The notes under the pieces: model-generated
Seen by the model: the letters and a program-made list of their open reading frames with translations, nothing else
Databases searched by the model: none
Told to the model about the DNA's origin: nothing
Origin: Erythrobacter neustonensis
Lineage (GTDB): Bacteria; Pseudomonadota; Alphaproteobacteria; Sphingomonadales; Sphingomonadaceae
Direction: 5' to 3'
Length of the DNA stretch: 64,000 bases
Assembly (NCBI RefSeq): GCF_001663175.1
Contig: NZ_CP016033.1
Span: 930,001-994,000 of the forward strand
Program-made: the position numbers and the translations under genes
Shown: positions 1 through 9,203 of the stretch, one piece after another
Layout of the letters: every line of letters begins with the position of its first letter
How positions within the stretch are numbered: the first letter of the stretch is position 1

Positions 1-1796
1 CGGGCATCTCCAATCACGATCTCGCTGTCGGGGGCACAATCGGACAGGAACGTGAACCGCCCGCGGCGCGAGAATTCGAGGATCGCAGGATCGATTTCGT
101 AGAACCGGTAGGTCTGACCGGGCGTGCGGTAACAGGCGAGCGTTCCCGTTCCAAGACCGACAACCCCGATCCGCGCCTCCGTACCGTATAGCGCCGATGC
201 ATTGCGCAGCAGCAACCCCACCCCGGCTTCGCGGCCATAATAGGCTGTCGGTTCGCGCCGCTTTGCAGGCGCAAGGAACTGGCGACCGTGATCGGTCGTG
301 CCATGTGCCAGCACGCGCAAGCCATGCGTTTTCGAATCGCTGACAGTGTAGACGCCGAAATAGCTGCGCACCCGCTCCCCGGTCCGGTAGGCATTCACAT
401 GCCCGGGCAGGCCGATCGCCACCATCGTCAGCCCGAATACGGCGAGAAACGCGGCGCGGTTGAACATCACCCCCACCGCCACCACGGCGAGCGCACCATA
501 AAGCGGCCAGACGATCGCTTCGCGGCCCTGATCGGCGGCGAGAACGAGGTGCCAGGACAGCAACATCGCCAGCATCAGCCCCACTGCCAGAACCGGCAAC
601 CGCAGCCTGGTATCGGCCGCCAGCCGGTCCTGCCAAGGGGTGAGCGAACGCAGCGGCACCAGCGCGGCGGCCGCCATCACCAGCAGCGGGTGTTCCCACA
701 CCCAGTCGAACAGCAGCGGCGCAAACAGTGCGGTGAACATCCCGCCCAATGCGCCGCCCGCCGACATCACGAGGTAGAACAGCGTCAGGCGCGAGGGATC
801 GGGGCGCAGATCGTACATCCGGGCGTGAAGCGCGACCGAAACGGCGAACAGGAGCGCCACCGACGCACCCAGCAGCCACAGGTTCTCACCCGATTGCGAC
901 ATCATCGCAGTCCCACCGGCGATCACCACGACCGCAGGCGCCGCGCGCGAAATCAGCCGCGCAGGCTTGCGGTTCTCGGCGAAGGCAACGCTGAAACTGA
1001 GAAGGTAAAGGCCAAGCGGGATCACCCACAAAAGCGGCATCGCAAAGATATCGGTGGTCAGATGCGTCGTCGTCGACAGCATCAAGCCTGATGGCACGGC
1101 AGCGAGCACCAGCCACACGGCCATCCGCCGCCCCGCAATCGGCGCCGCGGGGGATCGTGCCCCATCCGCGCTGTCCATGGCAGACGCGGCATTATCGGGC
1201 GCAGCAAGATGCCACCGCGCAACCGCTACCGACAGCAACAGCAGCACCATGATACCGTAACCGATGCTCCAGATCAGGCTTTGGTCGCCAAGGCCAAGCA
1301 GCGGCTCGATAAGCAAGGGATAGCTGAGCAATCCGGCAAAGCTGCCAATGTTCGAAGCCGCATAAAGGCCATAGGGGTCGCCCGCGCCCGGATCGGCCGA
1401 GAACCAGCGCTGGATTAGCGGGGCCTGTGCCGAAATCAGGAAGAACACGGGCCCGACCGAGGCGAACAGCAGCGCAGGCACCCACAAGGCTTCCATGCCC
1501 GCGCCCAAGTCGGAGAGGTCGGCAAGCGACAGCGGCAAGGTCAACGCGGCCGCGATCAGCAACGCAATATGCAGCCCCAATTGACGCCGCAACGTCAGCC
1601 TGCCGATCAGATGCGCATAGGCATAACCCCCGAGCAACAGCGCCTGATAGACCAGCATTGCGCTGTTCCAGACGTTGGGCGTCCCGCCCAGCCGCGGCAG
1701 TGCAAGGCGCGCCATCAGGGGCTGCACGAGAAACAGCAGGAAGCTCCCTGCGAAAATGGCGGCAACGAAAAGCGAGCGGCGAGGGTTGGTCATCAT
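1..1796 (-). CDS. SpeE-like (spermidine synthase-fold) integral membrane protein, C-terminus cut by window edge
   Basis: About 598 codons are present and the reading frame stays open to the left edge. The start is a double ATG (1796 or 1793). The N-terminal part is a run of hydrophobic segments beginning with a Q-P-L-M-A-R motif and an N-V-W-N-S-A-M-L-V-Y-Q stretch typical of the multi-TM half of 'fused MFS/spermidine synthase' proteins; a D-P-Y-G-L-Y-A-A-S-N motif follows. Near residues 545-553 the S-adenosyl-methionine-type loop GLGTGTLA is visible, followed by Y-E-I-D-P. By family this is a spermidine-synthase-like Rossmann domain on a membrane carrier; the true substrate is unknown and polyamine synthesis should not be assumed. 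It is last in a leftward run after hemB and two acetyltransferases, 50 bp from the upstream gene. Confidence 0.8.
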   Translation of the reverse strand, partial: MMTNPRRSLFVAAIFAGSFLLFLVQPLMARLALPRLGGTPNVWNSAMLVYQALLLGGYAYAHLIGRLTLRRQLGLHIALLIAAALTLPLSLADLSDLGAGMEALWVPALLFASVGPVFFLISAQAPLIQRWFSADPGAGDPYGLYAASNIGSFAGLLSYPLLIEPLLGLGDQSLIWSIGYGIMVLLLLSVAVARWHLAAPDNAASAMDSADGARSPAAPIAGRRMAVWLVLAAVPSGLMLSTTTHLTTDIFAMPLLWVIPLGLYLLSFSVAFAENRKPARLISRAAPAVVVIAGGTAMMSQSGENLWLLGASVALLFAVSVALHARMYDLRPDPSRLTLFYLVMSAGGALGGMFTALFAPLLFDWVWEHPLLVMAAAALVPLRSLTPWQDRLAADTRLRLPVLAVGLMLAMLLSWHLVLAADQGREAIVWPLYGALAVVAVGVMFNRAAFLAVFGLTMVAIGLPGHVNAYRTGERVRSYFGVYTVSDSKTHGLRVLAHGTTDHGRQFLAPAKRREPTAYYGREAGVGLLLRNASALYGTEARIGVVGLGTGTLACYRTPGQTYRFYEIDPAILEFSRRGRFTFLSDCAPDSEIVIGDA

Positions 1797-1846
1797 CGTC
1801 CCGGCGTTGAAAAACGAACCTTCGCCCTACGGGCTTATGGTAAATA

Positions 1847-2410
1847 TCACGTATCCGCCGCCGGGCCCTGCCCCTCCCACGCCCTCCGGGTGATCGCGTA
1901 TTGGATATGCCGCTCGCCCCCGTCGGGGTCGGCGAAATCCAGGTTTTCGCGGCGGGTCATGCCGAGTTTTTCCATCAACCGCCAACTGCCGACATTGCTG
2001 GCGATCGTCAGCGCAACGATCCGCGGCGCATCAAATGCGGTAAATCCCCAGTCGATCACCGCGCGCATCGCCTCTAAGGCGTAGCCCTGCCGCCAACGAT
2101 CCGCGCGCACCACCCAGCCGATCTCGAAGTCTTCCGGATTGGGCGCAGCCGGGTGCGCGACGCGGCGCAGCCCGCAATGCGCGACCATCGCGCCGCCGTC
2201 GCGTTCCTCGGCAATCATGAAGCCATAGCCGTTCGCGGCAAAGCTGGCGCGCGAGGCGGCGTGCTTGGCCGCGATCACCTCGCGCGGTTGCACCCCGCCC
2301 AGATGCCGCATGACCTCGGGCGTGTTGAGCAATTCCATGTGCGGTTCCAGATCGTCCGCGCCGATCCGTCGCAGGATCAGCCGCTCGGTCGTCAGCACGG
2401 GTGCCGTCAC
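1847..2410 (-). CDS. GNAT family N-acetyltransferase (RimJ/RimL-like)
   Basis: 187 residues from a GTG start that overlaps the stop of the upstream acetyltransferase by four bases (GTGA). The N-terminus T-E-R-L-I-L-R-R is the usual opening of RimJ/RimL-type GNAT proteins; acetyl-CoA binding is indicated by W-R-Q-G-Y-A-L-E-A near residue 110, and the C-terminal part has the R-L-M-E-K-L-G-M motif. Family members transfer acetyl groups to protein N-termini or small amines; the substrate cannot be read here. A longer upstream reading in this frame lies over the previous gene and is not credible, so the GTG start is preferred. It resembles its upstream neighbour enough that tandem duplication is likely. 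Confidence 0.85.
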   Translation of the reverse strand: MTAPVLTTERLILRRIGADDLEPHMELLNTPEVMRHLGGVQPREVIAAKHAASRASFAANGYGFMIAEERDGGAMVAHCGLRRVAHPAAPNPEDFEIGWVVRADRWRQGYALEAMRAVIDWGFTAFDAPRIVALTIASNVGSWRLMEKLGMTRRENLDFADPDGGERHIQYAITRRAWEGQGPAADT

Positions 2411-2982
2411 GCAGCCGGGCCTTGCGCGTTCCACGTCGCCCGGGTGATCGCATGGGCGATGATCCGCGGGTTTTCGGGGTCGAAATCGGCGCTGTCGAAG
2501 TCGAGGTCTTCGCGCCGTTCCATTCCCAGCCGCAGCATCAGCCCCCAGCTTGGGGCATTGCCCTGCACCGTCAGCGCAATCACCTCGTCCGCGCCGAAAT
2601 GTTCGAAGGCGAGCGCCAGCGAGGCGGCGGCGGCTTCCCTGGCATAGCCCTGCCCCCAGGCGTCCTCGCGCAGCCGCCAGCCCACTTCCATCAGTCCCTG
2701 CGGCCCGCCCGGCTGGTTCGAGCGTTTGAGCCCGCAAAAGCCGAGCAGCGCGCCGTCCGCGCGGCGTTCGACCACCCAGAAGGTGTGGCCGTGGTCGGCG
2801 CGATAGGCTTCGAGCCGCGCACGCACCGCGGCGCGTCCTTCCGCGTCGACCACGCCGCCAAGCCAGCGCATCACCGCCGGCGTGTTGGTGCCCTCCCAGA
2901 ACGCCGCCCAGTCCTCATCGCGCCAGTCGCGCAAGGTCAGCCGGGCGGTGTCGTGGCGGAACGCTGCGCCGGGCTTACCCAT
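2407..2982 (-). CDS. GNAT family N-acetyltransferase (RimJ/RimL-like)
   Basis: 191 residues with an ATG start. GNAT features are the N-terminal T-A-R-L-T-L-R-D strand, the acetyl-CoA loop W-G-Q-G-Y-A-R-E-A in the middle, and the C-terminal G-L-M-L-R-L-G-M-E-R motif. It overlaps hemB upstream by eight bases and the second GNAT gene downstream by four, so the three are probably co-translated. The two GNAT proteins share layout and C-terminal sequence (both have R-x-E-x-L-D-F and an A-I-T-R segment), suggesting a local duplication. The substrate is unknown; a role tied to haem synthesis is not implied by position alone. Confidence 0.87.
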   Translation of the reverse strand: MGKPGAAFRHDTARLTLRDWRDEDWAAFWEGTNTPAVMRWLGGVVDAEGRAAVRARLEAYRADHGHTFWVVERRADGALLGFCGLKRSNQPGGPQGLMEVGWRLREDAWGQGYAREAAAASLALAFEHFGADEVIALTVQGNAPSWGLMLRLGMERREDLDFDSADFDPENPRIIAHAITRATWNAQGPAA

Positions 2983-3970
2983 TCAAGAGCCGTGCCGCAT
3001 GGGCGGCATGATAGGTCAGCACCCCGCTCGCGCCCGCGCGCTTGAAGGCGAGCAGCGTCTCCAGCACCAGCGCATCGCGGTCCCCCGCTCCGGCGGCGGC
3101 GGCGGCCTCGATCATCGCGTATTCGCCGCTCACCTGATAGGCGAAGACCGGCACGTCGAACGCTGCTTTCACCCGCGCGACGATGTCGAGATAGGGCAGC
3201 CCCGGCTTCACCATCACGCTGTCCGCGCCCTCGGCGATGTCCAGCGCGACTTCGCGGATCGCCTCGTCGGTGTTGGCGGGGTCCATCTGGTAGGTCTTCT
3301 TGTCACCCTTCAGCAGCCCGCCGCTGCCCACCGCATCGCGGAACGGGCCGTAAAAGGCGCTGGCATATTTGGCGGCATAGGACATGATCTGGACATTGCA
3401 GTGCCCGTTCATTTCCAGCGCCATGCGGATCGCCTTGATCCGCCCGTCCATCATGTCCGACGGCGCGATGATATCCGCGCCCGCCTCGGCCTGATTGACC
3501 GCCTGATCGACCAGCATCGCGACCGTATCGTCGTTGAGGACATAGCCGCCTGCGTCGATCAGCCCGTCCTGCCCGTGGCTGGTATAGGGATCAAGCGCGA
3601 CATCGGTCAGCACGCCGATTTCGTTGCCGCACGCGTCCTTGATCGCGCGGATCGCCTGGCACATCAGGTTGTCGGGATTGTGCGCTTCGGCCCCTTGTTC
3701 GCAGCGCAGGTCATGCGGGGTGTTGGGGAACAGCGCGATCACCGGAATGCCCAGATCGACCGCCTCTTTCGCGCGCGCGGCGATCCCGTCGACCGACCAG
3801 CGCGAGACGCCGGGCAGGCTGGCTATCGGTTCCTCGACGCCCTTGCCCGAGGTGACAAACAGCGGCCAGATCAGATCGGCCGGGGTGAGCATCGTTTCGC
3901 GGTGCAAGTTGCGGCTCCACGCGTGGGCGCGGGTGCGGCGAAGGCGGGTGTTGGGATAGCATGCGGTCAT
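2975..3970 (-). CDS. hemB: Delta-aminolevulinic acid dehydratase (porphobilinogen synthase)
   Basis: 331 residues. The enzyme condenses two 5-aminolevulinate molecules to porphobilinogen, the second common step of tetrapyrrole synthesis, in the cytosol. The two Schiff-base lysines are recognisable: K201 in the M-S-Y-A-A-K-Y-A-S-A-F-Y-G-P-F motif and K255 in S-V-M-V-K-P. The metal-site segment around residues 123-136 reads D-V-A-L-D-P-Y-T-S-H-G-Q-D, with aspartates where zinc enzymes have cysteines, so this is a magnesium-type HemB. An alternative ATG lies seven codons upstream (3991); neither has a clear ribosome site, and the M-T-A-C-Y-P start is chosen because it gives the usual family length. 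It heads a leftward run with two GNAT genes, 45 bp from the M23 peptidase gene. Confidence 0.96.
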   Translation of the reverse strand: MTACYPNTRLRRTRAHAWSRNLHRETMLTPADLIWPLFVTSGKGVEEPIASLPGVSRWSVDGIAARAKEAVDLGIPVIALFPNTPHDLRCEQGAEAHNPDNLMCQAIRAIKDACGNEIGVLTDVALDPYTSHGQDGLIDAGGYVLNDDTVAMLVDQAVNQAEAGADIIAPSDMMDGRIKAIRMALEMNGHCNVQIMSYAAKYASAFYGPFRDAVGSGGLLKGDKKTYQMDPANTDEAIREVALDIAEGADSVMVKPGLPYLDIVARVKAAFDVPVFAYQVSGEYAMIEAAAAAGAGDRDALVLETLLAFKRAGASGVLTYHAAHAARLLNG

Positions 3971-4015
3971 GGGCGCAAGGCTTACGCCCATTCGCCGCGC
4001 CGCTTCAAGCGCTGG

Positions 4016-5812
4016 TTATGGCGCGCGCGCAGCGGGTGGGCCTTGCCGCGCCGTGTCGATCTTCTCGATCTCGCGCACCGGTTCGCGCGTTTCGCCGGCC
4101 TGCGGGGCAAGATCGGCAAGCGCCGCGCCCGGCACGACCTCCTTCAGCATCAGCAGGCGGCGGCGGAAATCAATAAGCTCGGTCCCCGACAGCAGCGCAC
4201 GGTTGACGAACTGGACGCTTGCCGGATTGATCGGCCGCCCGCCGCGATACATTTCGTAGTGGAGGTGCGCGCCGGTCGACAGGCCGGTCGATCCGACATA
4301 GCCGATCACCTGCCCGCGCCGCACGGTCATGCCCGGCGCCACCGCCATCCGGCTCATGTGGCAATAGCGCGTCGACAACCCGCCGCCATGCTCCAGCCGC
4401 ACCGCGATCCCGCAGCCGCCCGCGCGCCCGGCCGAACTCACCCGCGCATCGCTGACCGCGACGATCGGGGTGCCGTGTGACGCCTTGAAGTCCATTCCCG
4501 AATGCATCCGGAAATAGCCGAGGATCGGGTGCCGCCGCATCCCGTAATTCGACGTGATCGCGCCCGGCACCGGGGCCAGCAGCCCGCGGCGCTGTTCGCC
4601 CACGCCCGATGCCTCGTAGAACCGCCCGCCCGTGCCCCAGCGCATCAGCTGCGTGCGCGCCCGGCCGGCGCGGTCGATCCCGGCATAAAGCAGCTGCCCC
4701 GCCTGCCGTTCGCCCGTCGCGGCGCGGCGATAGGACAGGATGACATCGAATTCGTCCGACGCGCGCACTTCGCGCTCGATATCGATCTGTTCGTCGAGCG
4801 TCTTGAGGTAGTCCTGCACCGCGCTTGCCGGGACACCCGCCTGCCGCATCGAGCGATAGAGGCTGGAGCCGACCAGCCCGCGCACCCGCAGCGGGGTTTC
4901 ATCGACCCGGATCGGCTTGCGTTGCAGCGCGAGCGGTCCGTTCGGGATCACCGGCGTGCCATCGGCGGCAACCTGGCCCACGCCGGGGCGGGCCAGCGCA
5001 AGTTCGAGATCGAAGCGCGCGCGGAACGACAGCGCGTCGAGCGGCCGCGGGGCACCGGCGGCGGCGCGGCGGCCCAGCGTCAGGTCCATCTGCGTGCCCG
5101 GCGCGATATCGCCCACGGCAACCGCCTGCCCCACCAGCGCGGCGGCGCGGTCGATATCCTCCGCTGCCACGCCCGCGCGGCGCAGCATCGAAACGAAGCT
5201 GTCTCCTGGGGCGAGTGTCACCACCATCGCGATCTGCGGGCGTTCGGGCGCGCTTTTCAGCGGGATCACCGCCGTGGTCGGCCCCATCCGCCGCCCGCTG
5301 TCCGCGCCCAGCGCCAGCGGCAGCACCATCTGGCTGCGCATTTCGCTGTTCACTGCGGGGTCGAGCGGCATTGCCGGCCGTGCTTCGAGCGGGGTGAGAT
5401 CGGGCCAGAACGCGATCGCCGCCACCCCCAGGCCGACCATCGTGCCGAGCCCGCGCAGCCAGCGGCGGCTGCCGATATTCTCGCCCAGATCGGGGGCGAG
5501 ATCGAGCCGGTCGAACCAGCGCGAGGCGTCCTGCCGCCGCGCATCGAAGCGCGCGATCGCACGGTCACGCTGCGCCACCAACCGCCGCTTCAGCCGCTGG
5601 GCAGCGGTGGGTTCGGCAAACTGCCGCGAATTGTCGAGATAGCGTTTGAGTTCGCGCGCGGTTGCCGGATCGACCGGCACCGGGACGATTGCGGTGCCCG
5701 GACGGATCGCCAACGCGCGGCCCGCGTCGTCGGGCGCGCCAAATCCAGACATGCCAGCGGGATCCCCGTCCGGGCCGTCTGCGTCGGTCACTGTGCGCGC
5801 GTGGTCCAACAT
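4016..5812 (-). CDS. M23 family metallopeptidase, membrane-anchored (LytM domain)
   Basis: 598 residues from an ATG preceded closely by GGGGCAGG; a GTG 45 bp upstream and another ATG (5752) are alternatives. After a charged cytoplasmic N-terminus there is one membrane segment (near residues 120-140, L-G-V-A-A-I-A-F-W), then a long periplasmic region and a C-terminal M23/LytM domain. Zinc ligands are visible as M-H-S-G-M-D near residue 437 and H-L-H-Y-E near 516, so the domain looks catalytically intact. Family members cleave peptidoglycan cross-links during growth and division. The middle region is related to the OapA/CsgK-like part that precedes M23 in many alphaproteobacterial homologues. 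It is divergent from the helicase gene on the right. Confidence 0.9.
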   Translation of the reverse strand: MLDHARTVTDADGPDGDPAGMSGFGAPDDAGRALAIRPGTAIVPVPVDPATARELKRYLDNSRQFAEPTAAQRLKRRLVAQRDRAIARFDARRQDASRWFDRLDLAPDLGENIGSRRWLRGLGTMVGLGVAAIAFWPDLTPLEARPAMPLDPAVNSEMRSQMVLPLALGADSGRRMGPTTAVIPLKSAPERPQIAMVVTLAPGDSFVSMLRRAGVAAEDIDRAAALVGQAVAVGDIAPGTQMDLTLGRRAAAGAPRPLDALSFRARFDLELALARPGVGQVAADGTPVIPNGPLALQRKPIRVDETPLRVRGLVGSSLYRSMRQAGVPASAVQDYLKTLDEQIDIEREVRASDEFDVILSYRRAATGERQAGQLLYAGIDRAGRARTQLMRWGTGGRFYEASGVGEQRRGLLAPVPGAITSNYGMRRHPILGYFRMHSGMDFKASHGTPIVAVSDARVSSAGRAGGCGIAVRLEHGGGLSTRYCHMSRMAVAPGMTVRRGQVIGYVGSTGLSTGAHLHYEMYRGGRPINPASVQFVNRALLSGTELIDFRRRLLMLKEVVPGAALADLAPQAGETREPVREIEKIDTARQGPPAARAP

Positions 5813-6035
5813 CCTGCCCCGTGGCAATGCCCTGTCGGGGCGAACGTGAGCCGCCACCGGGCGGGTCGCAAGGCGTCGCCCTGCCGCATTTTGCTACCCG
5901 AACAAAGTAAAACCGGCGTTAACCAGCGACGAGCCGCGGCGCACAAGCGGCAAGGCGTTGCCCCATGCTGCGCGCTGGCTCCCATTGCCGCCACGCTTGC
6001 TCCCGGCGGGCAAGCCTGACACAAGCGGTCGGGTC

Positions 6036-8816
6036 GTGACCTTCCCCGCCAACCCCCGCCCGTCCAGGGGCGCCGAAGACAATCGCCGCGTGCGCGCGGT
6101 GCTCGGCCCCACCAACACGGGCAAGACGCACCTCGCGATCGAGCGGATGTGCGGCCATTCGTCCGGAATGATGGGCTTTCCGCTGCGCCTGCTCGCGCGC
6201 GAAGTCTATGACCGGGTGCGCGCGATAAAGGGCGACAAGCAGGTCGCGCTGATCACCGGCGAGGAACGGATCGAACCGCCCGAAGCACGCTATTTCCTCT
6301 GCACCGCCGAAGCCATGCCGCGCACCGCCGGACAGCACGCCTTCGTCGCGCTCGACGAGGCGCAATTGGGCGCAGACCCCGAACGCGGGCACATCTTCAC
6401 CGACCGCCTGCTTCACGCCCGCGGGCGCGAGGAGACGATGATCCTCGGCAGCGCCACATTGGAACCGATGGTCAAGGCGCTGATCCCCGGCGCGGAAATC
6501 ACCAGCCGCCCGCGCTTTTCCACGCTCTCCCATGCGGGCGTGTGCAAGCTGTCGCGCCTGCCCAAACGCAGCGCCGTGGTCGCCTTCAGTGTAGAACAGG
6601 TTTACGCCATGGCCGAAGCCCTGCGCCGGTTCCGCGGCGGCGCGGCGGTGGTGATGGGCGCGCTTTCGCCCGAAACCCGCAACAAGCAGGTCGCAATGTT
6701 CCAGTCGGGCGAGGTCGACTATATCGTCGCCACCGACGCGATCGGGATGGGATTGAACCTCGATCTCGATCACGTTGCCTTCGCCGCGCTGGCGAAATTC
6801 GACGGGCATCGCAAACGCCGCCTCACCCCGTCGGAGATGGCGCAGATCGCGGGCCGCGCCGGGCGGCACCAGCGCGACGGCACCTTCGGCACGCTGTCGG
6901 GCACCGGCAAGGGCGACGGCGAACCGCTCGCCTTCACCGACGAGGAAGTCTACGCGATCGAGGAACACAAGTTCGCGCCGCTGACCCACCTGTTCTGGCG
7001 CGATGCGACCCCGCGGTTCGATTCGCTTGCCAAACTGATCGCCGATCTCGAATCGCGCCCTGCCCATCCGGCCCTGAAAGCCGCGCCCGAGGCGATCGAC
7101 CTCGCGGTGCTGCGCCGCCTGGCGGCCGATCCCGTTGCCGACACCGTGCGCGGACCGGGCAATGTCCGGCGCTTCTGGGAGGTCTGCTCGCTGCCTGATT
7201 TCCGCAATGTCGGGGTGGAACAGCACGCCCGCTTCATCGCGCGGTTGTGGGACGACCTGCGCGGCGGATATATCGGCGCGGATTTTATCGCCGCGCGCAT
7301 CGCCGAACTTGACCGGATGCAGGGCGACATCGACACGCTGCAGGGGCGAATCGCGGCGATTCGCGCCTATGCCTATATCTGCCAGCGCCCGGATTGGGTA
7401 TTGGCGCGGGACGAAATGGCCGCGCGGGCGCGCGCGGTCGAAGCAAAGCTTTCGGATGCGCTGCATGCGCGGCTGACCGAAAGGTTCGTGAATCGAAGGA
7501 CGACACTCTTGATGAAATCGCTGGGGCAGGATGCATCTGCGCTGCCCGTCACGCTCGAACCCGATGGCCATGTCACCGTGGAGGGCGAAAGCATCGGCCG
7601 GCTCGATGGTTTCCGCTTCCAGGTCGATCCCGATGCCGGGGTGGCCGATCGCCGGATGCTGCTCGCCGCGGGCGAGAAGGCCCTGCCTGCAATCCTCGCA
7701 AGCCGCGCCGAATGGCTGCTGGCCGAAGGCGTGGGCGAGCTTGAAATCAGCGGCGGCGCGATCCGCTGGCAGAACCGCGCGCTGGCCGAGATCACTTTCC
7801 CCGGCCATCCCGGTTCGGGCAATTTCGGCACCCCGCGCCTGACGCTGAGCCGCGATCTGGCGCTCTTGCCCGAGGCGGCAAAGGCGAAGCTCGAAGCCGG
7901 GCTTGCCGCGTGGCTCGACAAGCAGCTCGAACCGCTCGAACCCTTGCGCAAGCTGGCCGAGGCCGCACGCGATCCCGAAGCCGGATCGCAGGCGCGCGCG
8001 CTGGTGATCACGCTGATCGAGGCGCGCGGCGTGATCAGCCGCGAGGATGCGGGGCTCGAAAATCTGCCCAAGGAAATGCGCCCCTATCTGCGCAAGCTCG
8101 GCATCACTTTCGGCGCGCTCGACATCTTCGATGCGCCGCTGCTCAAGCCCGCGCCGCGGCGACTGCTGCACGCGCTGGGGCTGGATACCCGCGCCGTGCA
8201 GGATGCGATGCTGCCCGTGCTGGCCGAGGGCAGCTGGGCCAAAGGCCGCCTGCCTGCCGGATACCGCTATGCCGGAAGCCAAGCGATCCGGGTCGATCTG
8301 GCCGAGAAGATCTTCCGCGCCGCCTTCGATGCGCGCAGCCTCGTGACCGCGGCGCATCCCAAGGAGCGCAACCGTCCGTTCCGGGTCGATCTGGCGCTGG
8401 CGGTGTCGGTCGGGCTCGAAGCGGAGAACGCACGCCGCCTGCTGGGCAGCGCGGGCTTCCGTGTCGAACGCGCGCGCGCGCTGGCCGAAGGCGCGCAAGG
8501 TGCACCCGCGCCCGACCGCTGGTATTGGCGCCCGCGCCGTCCGGGCGAAAAGGACGAACGCCGCGGCGAGCGCAAGGACACACGCAGCGGCCAGCGCGGC
8601 CAGCCCCGCGGTGAGCCTCGCGCAAAATCGGGTGGCCCGCGCGGCAAGGGATCGGACGATCCGAAGCGCGGCGGGCAGCGTGGCCCCAGACCCCCGCGTG
8701 ATGGCGACAAGCGCGGTCCAAGATCCGCCCAGACCCCGTCTCGCCCCCCCGTCGACACCGGCCCGGCCCGTGCCGGCGGTGCCTTCGACAAACTGGCGGA
8801 CCTGCTCAAGGGATGA
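6036..8816 (+). CDS. SUV3-like superfamily 2 RNA/DNA helicase
   Basis: About 926 residues from a GTG chosen because the sequence becomes helicase-like just after it; an in-frame ATG at 5958 would add a poor N-terminus. Walker A is G-P-T-N-T-G-K-T at residues 24-31, motif II is D-E-A-Q near 106, and motif VI is Q-I-A-G-R-A-G-R near 270, the signature of the mitochondrial SUV3/MgpS group. A long middle region precedes a low-complexity C-tail rich in Arg, Gly, Asp and Lys, typical of RNA-binding tails. In mitochondria SUV3 drives RNA decay with an exonuclease; bacterial homologues are poorly studied, so RNA unwinding is inferred from family. The stop overlaps the S4-domain gene by four bases. 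Confidence 0.9.
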   Translation: MTFPANPRPSRGAEDNRRVRAVLGPTNTGKTHLAIERMCGHSSGMMGFPLRLLAREVYDRVRAIKGDKQVALITGEERIEPPEARYFLCTAEAMPRTAGQHAFVALDEAQLGADPERGHIFTDRLLHARGREETMILGSATLEPMVKALIPGAEITSRPRFSTLSHAGVCKLSRLPKRSAVVAFSVEQVYAMAEALRRFRGGAAVVMGALSPETRNKQVAMFQSGEVDYIVATDAIGMGLNLDLDHVAFAALAKFDGHRKRRLTPSEMAQIAGRAGRHQRDGTFGTLSGTGKGDGEPLAFTDEEVYAIEEHKFAPLTHLFWRDATPRFDSLAKLIADLESRPAHPALKAAPEAIDLAVLRRLAADPVADTVRGPGNVRRFWEVCSLPDFRNVGVEQHARFIARLWDDLRGGYIGADFIAARIAELDRMQGDIDTLQGRIAAIRAYAYICQRPDWVLARDEMAARARAVEAKLSDALHARLTERFVNRRTTLLMKSLGQDASALPVTLEPDGHVTVEGESIGRLDGFRFQVDPDAGVADRRMLLAAGEKALPAILASRAEWLLAEGVGELEISGGAIRWQNRALAEITFPGHPGSGNFGTPRLTLSRDLALLPEAAKAKLEAGLAAWLDKQLEPLEPLRKLAEAARDPEAGSQARALVITLIEARGVISREDAGLENLPKEMRPYLRKLGITFGALDIFDAPLLKPAPRRLLHALGLDTRAVQDAMLPVLAEGSWAKGRLPAGYRYAGSQAIRVDLAEKIFRAAFDARSLVTAAHPKERNRPFRVDLALAVSVGLEAENARRLLGSAGFRVERARALAEGAQGAPAPDRWYWRPRRPGEKDERRGERKDTRSGQRGQPRGEPRAKSGGPRGKGSDDPKRGGQRGPRPPRDGDKRGPRSAQTPSRPPVDTGPARAGGAFDKLADLLKG

Positions 8817-9193
8817 GCCGCGAGGGTGCGGGCGAAATGCTCAGGATCGACCGCTTGCTGGTCTATCTGCGCTTTGCCCGCACCCGCTCTGCCGCCGATG
8901 CGCTGATCGCGCGCGCTGCGGTGCGCCGCAACCGCCGGCACGTGCTGCGCGGGGCGGAATGTGCGCGCTGCGGCGATGTGCTGACGGTGATGGTCGGCGC
9001 CGAGGTCAGGGTGATCGAACTGCTCACCCTGCCCGCCCGCCGCGGGTCACCCGCCGAGGCGCGCAGCCATTACCGCGCGCTCGACGTTTTTCATGAGATT
9101 GCCGGGGCAGGGCTTGACCCTAACGGGCAAAACACCATAGGCGGAGCGCCTGTGCCGAGCCGCGCGCCCGGTGATCCCGAAGACTTCTCGTGA
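8813..9193 (+). CDS. RNA-binding S4 domain protein (Hsp15/HslR-like)
   Basis: 126 residues, translationally coupled to the helicase through an ATGA overlap. The S4 fold begins at [17 protein letters not shown] (residues 10-26), the standard RNA-binding helix pair seen in Hsp15 and pseudouridine synthases, followed by a G-D-V-L-T-V strand. Hsp15 proteins bind stalled 50S subunits carrying nascent chains; whether this one does is inference. The C-terminal 30 residues are low-complexity. Coupling to an SUV3-like helicase suggests the two proteins act on the same RNA or ribosomal particle. Confidence 0.85.
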   Translation: MSREGAGEMLRIDRLLVYLRFARTRSAADALIARAAVRRNRRHVLRGAECARCGDVLTVMVGAEVRVIELLTLPARRGSPAEARSHYRALDVFHEIAGAGLDPNGQNTIGGAPVPSRAPGDPEDFS

Positions 9194-9203
9194 AAGAGCC
9201 GCA

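Noticed and set aside
2882..4480. 532-codon open frame on the plus strand
   Set aside because: It lies antisense to the GNAT gene, hemB and the M23 gene, is rich in Arg/His/Pro, and has no recognisable domain; typical GC-rich shadow.
5919..8498. 859-codon open frame on the minus strand
   Set aside because: Antisense to the SUV3-like helicase, which has clear motifs; the protein composition is shadow-like.
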